From: Crenarchaeota archaeon SCGC AAA471-B05
Lineage (GTDB): Archaea; Thermoproteota; Thermoprotei; Gearchaeales; Gearchaeaceae
Assembly: GCA_000380705.1 (NCBI GenBank)
Contig: AQYM01000033.1
Span: 65,941 to 125,496, forward strand
Direction of reading: 5' to 3'
DNA length: 59,556 nucleotides
Below are positions 53,167-59,556 of the stretch, in pieces (position 1 is the stretch's first letter; every line of letters starts with the position of its first letter). Made by a program: the position numbers and the translations under genes. Under the pieces are notes generated by a model. The model had not been told where the DNA came from. It ran no database searches and worked only from the letters and a program-made list of their open reading frames with translations.

Positions 53167-54396
53167 ATGACAGGCTTATCTATAGATGAATTGATAAAAA
53201 AATTATCAAAACAATCAAGAATATTCAAGAATTATGATTCTTTAAGACCCGATTACATTCCTGACGAACTACCCCATAGAGATAAAGAAATATATAAACT
53301 TGCAGAAGTTTTATTTGCTCCATTATTGAAAGGAGCAAGACCATCGAACATATTTATCTATGGATATCCTGGAACAGGAAAAACAGCTACTACAAAGCAT
53401 GTTTTAAAATTGATGAAAGAAAAACTTGCTACGAAATTACCTATACCAGTTAATAGTTTAATAGTAAATTGTAAAATAGACGATACAAACTATCGTGTTT
53501 TAAAAGACCTTAACGAATTTTTAAACCTAAGAACTCCTCATACAGGTTTGGCTGTTTCTGAGTTATATCAAAGAATAGTAAGAGAATTAAAGAGAAGAAG
53601 TGAAATATTTATTTTTGTTCTTGATGAAATAGATCATTTGGTTAAGAAAAGTGGCGATGAAATATTATATAAGCTAACTAGGATAAATTCAGAGCCGATT
53701 TCTTCAAAGGTATCTTTAATAGGAATAACAAATGATCTTCACTTTAAGGAATATCTGGACCCTAGAGTAAAAAGTAGTTTAGGTGAAGAAGAAATAGTAT
53801 TCACTCCCTATAACGCAGAACAACTTAAAGATATTTTAATGGCTAGAGCTAAAATAGCGTTATATGAAGATTGCATAAGTCCAGGTGTTATTGAATTATG
53901 TGCTTCTATAGCAGCAAAGGAACATGGTGATGTTAGAAGGGCTTTGGATTTACTAAGAGTAGCTGGAGAATTAGCTGAAAGGGAAGACTCTCCTAAAATT
54001 TTAGAATCGCATGTAAAAATGGCATTATCTATAATAGAGAGAGATAAAATATATGAAGTAATAAACTCGTTACCTATTCATTCAAAATTAGTATTATACG
54101 CTATATTTTCATTACAGAGTAAATACATGAGGGATTGTATTACTGGAGAAGTGTACGAAGAATATTACAGGTTATGCAGAGAATTTGGGTATGAACCTTT
54201 AACTGCAAGACGTGTTAGTGACATAATAAACGAATTAGATACAGGAGGTTTAATTAAAACTGTTTTAACTAGCAAAGGAAGATATGGTAGAACGAAATAC
54301 ATTTCATTAAGAATAACCAAAGATGATTTATTAAATGCTTTAGGAGCCGATGAAAGATTTCATAGATTGATTTATGGAACTTATAGCGGTAGATGA
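53167..54396 (+). CDS. cdc6: Orc1/Cdc6 replication initiator
   Basis: AAA+ origin-recognition and helicase-loading protein. Walker A GYPGTGKTATTKHVL, Walker B FVLDEIDHL, sensor 1 SLIGITND, sensor 2 GDVRRALDLLRVAGE, then a C-terminal winged helix (about residues 300-400, PLTARRVSDIINELDTGGLI). 409 aa, normal for Orc1-1 type. ORB sites lie directly upstream, so it probably binds its own promoter region. Its 3' end overlaps the DUF99 gene by 23 bases. Confidence 0.97.
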   Translation: MTGLSIDELIKKLSKQSRIFKNYDSLRPDYIPDELPHRDKEIYKLAEVLFAPLLKGARPSNIFIYGYPGTGKTATTKHVLKLMKEKLATKLPIPVNSLIVNCKIDDTNYRVLKDLNEFLNLRTPHTGLAVSELYQRIVRELKRRSEIFIFVLDEIDHLVKKSGDEILYKLTRINSEPISSKVSLIGITNDLHFKEYLDPRVKSSLGEEEIVFTPYNAEQLKDILMARAKIALYEDCISPGVIELCASIAAKEHGDVRRALDLLRVAGELAEREDSPKILESHVKMALSIIERDKIYEVINSLPIHSKLVLYAIFSLQSKYMRDCITGEVYEEYYRLCREFGYEPLTARRVSDIINELDTGGLIKTVLTSKGRYGRTKYISLRITKDDLLNALGADERFHRLIYGTYSGR

Positions 54397-54925
54397 TTGC
54401 GGTTTTGAACCGAATTTTAAATTTTTAAAAGAAAAACCCTACGTTCCTTTACTTGCTCTTTATTTTAAAAATAATAATTTAATAGATTTAAAAATAAAAA
54501 AAATAAAAATAGATGGTTTAGACGGGACTGAGAAATTGATGGAAATTTTAAATGAAAGAAAAGCTGAATTGATTCTTTCCGCTGGAATAACTTTTGGGGG
54601 TTTTAATATAATAGATTTTGTTGAAATATATGAGAAACTAGGTATTCCATCGTTAATAATATTGGAACAATTACCCAATATGCAAGAAGTTTACGATGCA
54701 TTAATCAAACATTTTCCAGATTATGAAATTAGAATCAAAATAATTAACAAGTTTCCTCCTATAAAAAGTTATAAAGATATATTTTTTGAAGCGATAGGGA
54801 TAAGTGAAGACGAAGCTATTAAAATAATAAATTCTACTAGAATTTTTAGTAGAATGCCGGAACCTTTAAGAATAGCTCATTTATTAGGTTATGCAATTTA
54901 TAAATTAAAATCCAGTAAAATTTAA
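54374..54925 (+). CDS. DUF99 (UPF0215) endonuclease V-like protein
   Basis: Archaeal DUF99 family, distantly related to endonuclease V. AVDDCGFEPN at the N-terminus, IDGLDGTEKLMEIL, ITFGGFNIIDFVEIYEKLGIPSLI, GISEDEAIKIINSTR and PEPLRIAHLLGYAI all match. The family motif usually written LDGITFAGFN, whose Asp corresponds to a catalytic residue of endonuclease V, is SAGITFGGFN here, so activity is doubtful. 183 aa. It overlaps the cdc6 gene and converges with the DP1 gene (4-base gap). Confidence 0.85.
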   Translation: MELIAVDDCGFEPNFKFLKEKPYVPLLALYFKNNNLIDLKIKKIKIDGLDGTEKLMEILNERKAELILSAGITFGGFNIIDFVEIYEKLGIPSLIILEQLPNMQEVYDALIKHFPDYEIRIKIINKFPPIKSYKDIFFEAIGISEDEAIKIINSTRIFSRMPEPLRIAHLLGYAIYKLKSSKI

Positions 54926-54929
54926 AAAA

Positions 54930-56345
54930 TTAAAAGTAAATAGTATTTATCTTGAGATCTTTCATATTTACCAAATATACTATTACGCTTTCGTCTTCAT
55001 ATTTTACCCAAGAGGAGTTTGAAATAACCAAACATTGTTTGTATACAAAAGTTGTAGGAATATCATAGTGGCCAAAAATAAATAAATCAGGTTTCTCGTA
55101 AATTACAAATGGATCATAACCTATAGGTAACAAGCCATTTATTCTTAAATTAGGAACAAGATTTCTTCTTTTAAATAAATGCTTTACTGCATATTCAATT
55201 GCCTTTTCACCGTTAAAAGTTTGTAACATGTATTTCCTTACCACATTTTCAAAGTAAAAACCATGGGTAAGCAAAATTCTCCTATTCCCTAGTTGAATAA
55301 AATTTGGATCTGTAAGTATTTTTAAATTTTTTAATTCAAATAATTCTTGGGCAATTTCTTTATTGAGTTCAGGTAAAGGTATTGAAGGTATTATTACATC
55401 TCTCTCTCCAGGGATTATTATAATTTCTATATCCTTCCTTATTTTATCCAATATTTTAGCTATACCTGAATATTCTTCTTCTATTTCATCAATTAAACCA
55501 TAGTATTTACTTTCAAAGGAAACTCCTTCTATTAGATCCCCGCATATTATTAAGTATTTTATTTTTTTAGCAATTTCGTTATACTCTTCAAATTTTCCGT
55601 TTATAAAATCGATAAATTCCATTAATTTTTCTTCTAAAAAGTTTTCATTACCGTATCTAATATCTGAGGTTATTGCGATAAGTACATCTTCTCCCTCTTC
55701 ATTTTTTGATGTAAATTCCAATTCTGGGTAAATTATGTTTTCAGCCAAAATGTAACTTCCTGTCTTTCCTTTTTTAATTTTTCCTTCGATCAATATTATA
55801 TCATCTTCATCTATTTCCTTTGCAATATCATTTAATTTAGAACTTGGGATTATTACTTTAGCACTTCCGAACAAATCTTCTATTTCAATAGAAATCGAAT
55901 CATATTTTCCTTCTTCCTTGCTAAAAACAATCCCTAAAACTGAAACATTATAATTTTCTGGATATTTATCTAAACCGGCTAAACTCACAGCAGGTCTTTT
56001 GTTATGTATTTTTTCAATCAATTTTCTGACCTTAATTAATCTATCTTGGATTAAACCCAAGTAACCACTTGTAATAGAAAACAATCCTTCTTCATATCTT
56101 TCCATAGATGATGAAGTCTTTACTTCATTTTTAAATTTGGCTGTAGTCCTATTCTTTATTATTTTTTCAAGTATTTCTTTTGTTACTATTTCCTTTTTTA
56201 ATGATAATTCTTCAAGAATTGAGTTTAAAAAATTTAATGCATTTTCTTCCTTAACAAGAAAATCATAAATATAATCTATAGCATCTTGTGTAATTAAAAT
56301 CTTTTTATTTTTAAATAATTCTATTAATTTTTCTTTACTTAACAT
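54930..56345 (-). CDS. polB: DNA polymerase D small subunit (DP1), nuclease motifs degenerate
   Basis: Small subunit of the archaeal replicative polymerase D. Order: N-terminal helical domain (about 1-68), linker, OB fold (about 130-205), calcineurin-like phosphodiesterase domain (about 225-471). In active DP1 the metal ligands are D-x-H, GDxxD, GNHD, H and GHxH. Here they read SDIRYG, GDLIEG, PGERDV, THGFYF and GHYDIP, so three ligand His and the catalytic Asn are lost. It is 471 aa, at the short end for DP1. Downstream of carB and a 67-aa gene in one transcript, overlapping the latter by 11 bases. Confidence 0.88.
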   Translation of the reverse strand: MLSKEKLIELFKNKKILITQDAIDYIYDFLVKEENALNFLNSILEELSLKKEIVTKEILEKIIKNRTTAKFKNEVKTSSSMERYEEGLFSITSGYLGLIQDRLIKVRKLIEKIHNKRPAVSLAGLDKYPENYNVSVLGIVFSKEEGKYDSISIEIEDLFGSAKVIIPSSKLNDIAKEIDEDDIILIEGKIKKGKTGSYILAENIIYPELEFTSKNEEGEDVLIAITSDIRYGNENFLEEKLMEFIDFINGKFEEYNEIAKKIKYLIICGDLIEGVSFESKYYGLIDEIEEEYSGIAKILDKIRKDIEIIIIPGERDVIIPSIPLPELNKEIAQELFELKNLKILTDPNFIQLGNRRILLTHGFYFENVVRKYMLQTFNGEKAIEYAVKHLFKRRNLVPNLRINGLLPIGYDPFVIYEKPDLFIFGHYDIPTTFVYKQCLVISNSSWVKYEDESVIVYLVNMKDLKINTIYF

Positions 56346-56538
56346 AATTAAAAATATATCTTGCCCATTCTATTTGTATTTCTAATAAAAAATTTTCATC
56401 ATTTAATATCTTTTCTATAGTTCCATTATTTAATTTTATTTTTTTTAGAATATTAATCAAATCGGATTTTTTTAATGATAAAGGATCATAAATATTGGGA
56501 TTTTCTTTTACCAATCTTTCCGCAATTTCTTTAATCAT
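56335..56538 (-). CDS. Small helical protein between carB and DP1
   Basis: 67 aa, predicted mostly helical (MIKEIAERLVKENPNIYDP, KKSDLINILKKIKLNNGTI), ending aromatic (WARYIFNYV). No family recognised. It overlaps the carB stop by 4 bases (ATGA) and the DP1 start by 11 bases, so translation of the three is coupled. It is not simply the missing N-terminus of DP1, which has its own N-terminal helical domain. A small polymerase partner is possible but unproven. Confidence 0.6.
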   Translation of the reverse strand: MIKEIAERLVKENPNIYDPLSLKKSDLINILKKIKLNNGTIEKILNDENFLLEIQIEWARYIFNYVK

Positions 56539-59500
56539 AAATTATACAAAATAATTGGAGCCATTTTATATACATTATTTCTTAGCCAAATTATCCCTCG
56601 AACTAGGTAATATGCTGTTTGTGGGTTAACTATAACAGGAATACCCAATTCCACGGCTTTCCTTCTAATTATATACTCATCCTTTAACATTTCTGCATAT
56701 TTTTCTAAAGTTAGTGAACTAGGAATATTTATTACAAGGTTAATCTTTCCTTCCCTTAAGTAATCGATAATATTAGGCTTTCTCTCAGGTTCTTTGACTT
56801 TATAAAGTACTTTATTAACTGGTATTTTATTCGTGATTAAAAATTCAGCAGTATGTTCACTAGCATATATAGTGAAACCTAACTTATGTAAGAGTTCAGC
56901 AACTTTTACTAGTTTAATCTTTTCCTCTCCTCCTGCACTTATAAATACATTTCCTCCTTTTATTGGTATATTATAACCGGCAGCTAAAAGGGCTTTAATA
57001 AACGCTTCCTCAAAAGTTTCGCCAAAACATGCAACTTCTCCAGTTGAACGCATCTCAACTCCAAGTATTACATCTGCTTCATCTAATTGCATAAATGAAA
57101 ATTGTGGAACTTTTACTGCATAATTTGATTTGTAAATTTTGACTATTTTTTCATTTTTTAACCCTTTTAATATAGCCTTTGCTGCTAAAGATATCAAATT
57201 TACTCCTGTAAATTTTGAAACAAAAGGCATTGAGCGTGAAGACCTTACGTTACATTCTATAACATAGACCTCATCATCTTTAACCAAGTATTGTATATTA
57301 AAAGGTCCTTTAACATTAAGAGCTTTAACTATCTTCTCAGTATAATTAATTATTTTTTCCTGCACTTCTCTACTTATTCTTAAAGTAGGAATAACCATTG
57401 TTGCGTCTCCGGAATGTATTCCAGCTTCCTCAATATGTTCTATTATAGCCCCAATTATGACATTTTCTGAATCCGAGACACCATCAACTTCTACTTCTAT
57501 TGCATCTTTAATATATTTACTTACAACTATTGTATTTTCTTTAATTTTGGTAATTTCCTCCAAATAATTTCTTAATTCCTCTTTATCCCATATTACTTTC
57601 ATCGATTCTCCACTTAAAACATAAGAAGGTCTAACTAATACCGGAAAACCAATTTCTTCTACAAATTTAAAAATTTCTTTAATTTCTTTAAATTCTTTCC
57701 AAACTGGTTGTTTAATCCCTAAATGATCTAATAGAAGGCTAAATTTTGCTCTATTCTCCGCTCTATCTACGTCTTCAGGGTTTGTTCCTATGATCTTAAC
57801 TCCTACTCTATGTAATTTTAAGGTTAAATTATTTGCTGTTTGACCTCCTACGCAGGTAACTATACCTAAAGGTTTTTCTTTTTCGTAGATATCAAGTATT
57901 CTTTCAAGAGTCAATTCTTCAAAATATAATTTATCACTCATGTCATAGTCAGTAGATACTGTTTCAGGATTACAATTTATTACTATTACTTTATCTATAC
58001 CTTCCTTTTTAAGTGACCACACCATATTCATTGTTGCCCAATCAAATTCTACTGAACTTCCTATTCTGTAACATCCTGCCCCTAAAACGATAATTTTTTT
58101 CTTATTAGTAATAAATTCTACATCGTCAAATTCTCCATTATATGTTAAATAAAGATAATTTGTGGAAGCGGGCCATTCAGCTGCTAAAGTATCTATTTGT
58201 TTAACACAAGGAATAATTTTATTTCTTTTTCTAAAGTATCTTATTTCTTCCTCTTCTACATTTAAACATCTAGCTATTTGCTTATCTGAAAAACCTAATT
58301 TCTTTGCTTCTTTAATTAATAGATAAGCTTGAGGGTCATCCAATTTTATATTGCATAAGGCTTTTTCCATTTCAACAATATTTTTAATTTTTGAGATAAA
58401 CCAAGGATCAATCTTGCTAAGTCTTGATATTTCATCTATACTCATTCCAGCTTTAATTGCCTTTGCTACGTAAAATAGTATTTCATCGGTAGGATTCTTC
58501 AATTCTTCGATTATTTTTTCTCTACTTTCGATTTTTTCATTGTTATTCGCTACTAATCCATCTTTACCTATCTCCAGCATCCTTATTGCTTTTTGAAGCG
58601 CTTCTTCGAACTTTCTCCCTATTGCCATAACCTCTCCTACAGACTTCATCTGTGTTCTTAATTTTCTGTTAACTTTTGGAAACTTCCTAAAATCCCATCT
58701 TGGCATTTTTATTACAACATAATCTAATGAAGGTTCAAAGGCAGCTGTAGTTATGTTTGTTACTTTATTTATTAATTCAGGTAAAGTATATCCTATTGCC
58801 AATTTTGCAGCCATATAAGCTAAAGGATATCCTGTAGCTTTAGAAGCCAATGCGGAGGATCTTGACATTCTTGGATTCATCTCAATTATATAATATTTTT
58901 CATTTTGGGAATCCAATGCAAATTGAACGTTACATTCCCCAACAACTCCTACTGCTCGAGCTGCTTTTATTGAAGCCTCCCTTAAAATGTGATATTCTCT
59001 ATTATTTAAAGTTTGCGAAGGAGCAACTACAATGTTATCTCCTGTATGAACTCTCATGCCTAAAATATTTTCCATGTTACATACTACGATGCTATTATCT
59101 TTATAATCTCGCATAACTTCGTATTCAATTTGCTTTAATTCTCCTAAATATTCTTCGATCAGAACTTCCCTTATTAAGCTGTTTGCTAATCCCCTTTCAA
59201 CTATTTCTATTAACTCTTGTTCATTGAAAGCATACCCTCCGCCCTTTCCTCCTAAAGTATATGCAACACGTATCATGACTGGGTATCCTATTTCTTTTGC
59301 TATTCTCTTAGCTTCCTCTATAGAATATGCGCTTTTACTTTTAGGTACTGGCAGATTATTTTTAATCATAGTATTTTTAAACTTTTCCCTATCACTTGCT
59401 ATATCTATTGCTTCTATAGGTGTTCCAAGGACTTTAATTCCATATTTATCTAATATTCCAGTTTTAGCCAATTGGACACCGCAATTTAGTGCAGTTTGAC

Positions 59501-59556
59501 CTCCGAAGCTAAGTAATATCCCATCTGGTCTTTCTATTTCAATTACTTCCTTTACA
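56535..59556 (-). CDS. carB: Carbamoyl-phosphate synthase large subunit (5' partial)
   Basis: Makes carbamoyl phosphate for pyrimidines and arginine. The frame runs to the window edge; residues before the first internal start (ILLSFGGQTALNCGVQ) are the conserved N-terminal region, so the gene begins outside. First ATP-grasp half: GGKGGGYAF, EMNPRMSRSSALASKATGYP. Second half: GAGCYRIGSSVEFDW, RPSYVLSGESM, ECNVRSSRSMPF. C-terminal regulatory MGS-like domain: FISAGGEEKIKLVK. The final domain is rather short. About 1006 residues are visible. Confidence 0.96.
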   Translation of the reverse strand, partial: VKEVIEIERPDGILLSFGGQTALNCGVQLAKTGILDKYGIKVLGTPIEAIDIASDREKFKNTMIKNNLPVPKSKSAYSIEEAKRIAKEIGYPVMIRVAYTLGGKGGGYAFNEQELIEIVERGLANSLIREVLIEEYLGELKQIEYEVMRDYKDNSIVVCNMENILGMRVHTGDNIVVAPSQTLNNREYHILREASIKAARAVGVVGECNVQFALDSQNEKYYIIEMNPRMSRSSALASKATGYPLAYMAAKLAIGYTLPELINKVTNITTAAFEPSLDYVVIKMPRWDFRKFPKVNRKLRTQMKSVGEVMAIGRKFEEALQKAIRMLEIGKDGLVANNNEKIESREKIIEELKNPTDEILFYVAKAIKAGMSIDEISRLSKIDPWFISKIKNIVEMEKALCNIKLDDPQAYLLIKEAKKLGFSDKQIARCLNVEEEEIRYFRKRNKIIPCVKQIDTLAAEWPASTNYLYLTYNGEFDDVEFITNKKKIIVLGAGCYRIGSSVEFDWATMNMVWSLKKEGIDKVIVINCNPETVSTDYDMSDKLYFEELTLERILDIYEKEKPLGIVTCVGGQTANNLTLKLHRVGVKIIGTNPEDVDRAENRAKFSLLLDHLGIKQPVWKEFKEIKEIFKFVEEIGFPVLVRPSYVLSGESMKVIWDKEELRNYLEEITKIKENTIVVSKYIKDAIEVEVDGVSDSENVIIGAIIEHIEEAGIHSGDATMVIPTLRISREVQEKIINYTEKIVKALNVKGPFNIQYLVKDDEVYVIECNVRSSRSMPFVSKFTGVNLISLAAKAILKGLKNEKIVKIYKSNYAVKVPQFSFMQLDEADVILGVEMRSTGEVACFGETFEEAFIKALLAAGYNIPIKGGNVFISAGGEEKIKLVKVAELLHKLGFTIYASEHTAEFLITNKIPVNKVLYKVKEPERKPNIIDYLREGKINLVINIPSSLTLEKYAEMLKDEYIIRRKAVELGIPVIVNPQTAYYLVRGIIWLRNNVYKMAPIILYNL

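Noticed and set aside
1..59556. CRISPR arrays, insertion sequences, provirus, rRNA genes
   Set aside because: No regularly spaced repeats, transposase or integrase motifs, virion genes or rRNA sequence were seen on reading the window.

Overview
The window is AT-rich archaeal chromosome (roughly 30% GC, judged by eye). Evidence for an archaeon: ABCE1/Rli1, an Orc1/Cdc6 gene preceded by ORB-type origin sites, the small subunit (DP1) of family-D DNA polymerase, an N6AMT1-type release-factor methyltransferase, DUF99, a ThiN-domain regulator, tRNAs without an encoded CCA, and many genes whose ATG lies about 25-28 bases after a TATA-like box, the pattern of leaderless mRNAs. DP1 argues against a classical Sulfolobales/Thermoproteales genome. 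The ferredoxin and the short promoters look like those of thermoacidophilic archaea. The exact lineage cannot be fixed from this sequence.

Layout. 1-7.6 kb: ABCE1 (5' end missing), a 7Fe ferredoxin, an ABC-2 exporter with a PrmC-like methyltransferase, glutamate dehydrogenase, and an Ord-like oxidoreductase with a Rieske ferredoxin. 7.8-15.2 kb: tRNA-Leu, a GNAT protein, then a thiamine block: ykoE-ykoD-ykoC uptake genes, a divergent ThiE-like protein, coaBC, a methyltransferase and an HTH-ThiN regulator (ThiR type). 15.3-19.5 kb: galU, UDP-glucose dehydrogenase, thioredoxin and a GH57 glucan enzyme. 19.5-29.4 kb: a winged-helix protein behind a perfect 32-bp inverted repeat, queE, a CoA-binding protein, a zinc dehydrogenase, an AIR-synthase-like protein, H+-pyrophosphatase, an FAD-linked dehydrogenase, rpiA, a cobalamin adenosyltransferase and a small ATPase. 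29.6-35.8 kb: MTHFR-like, split MetE (N and C halves), a frameshifted L-2-hydroxyglutarate oxidase, a short glucan phosphorylase, tRNA-Asn and a degenerate Nudix protein. 35.9-37.5 kb: tRNA(CAU), two small unknown genes, tRNA-Ala and a 600-bp stretch without genes.

37.5-53.1 kb is a large purine/folate cluster: purN-folD-purD-purF, purM and purC on the minus strand; purH-folC-folP and purS-purL-purQ-purE on the plus strand, with 5-formyl-THF cyclo-ligase between them. It encodes most steps from PRPP to IMP using folate-dependent transformylases (PurN, PurH), which is uncommon in archaea. It fits functionally with the MTHFR/MetE genes upstream. 53.0-59.6 kb holds a probable replication origin, orc1/cdc6, DUF99, DP1 and carB (5' end missing).

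No CRISPR array, intact insertion sequence or provirus was seen. The most unusual signals are a DP1 whose nuclease motifs are mostly lost beside a DUF99 protein that also lacks a key aspartate, a PurS built as a tandem duplication, a ThiE without its substrate-binding residues, a mirror-symmetric promoter upstream of a winged-helix gene, and GC-rich palindromes between purC and purH.
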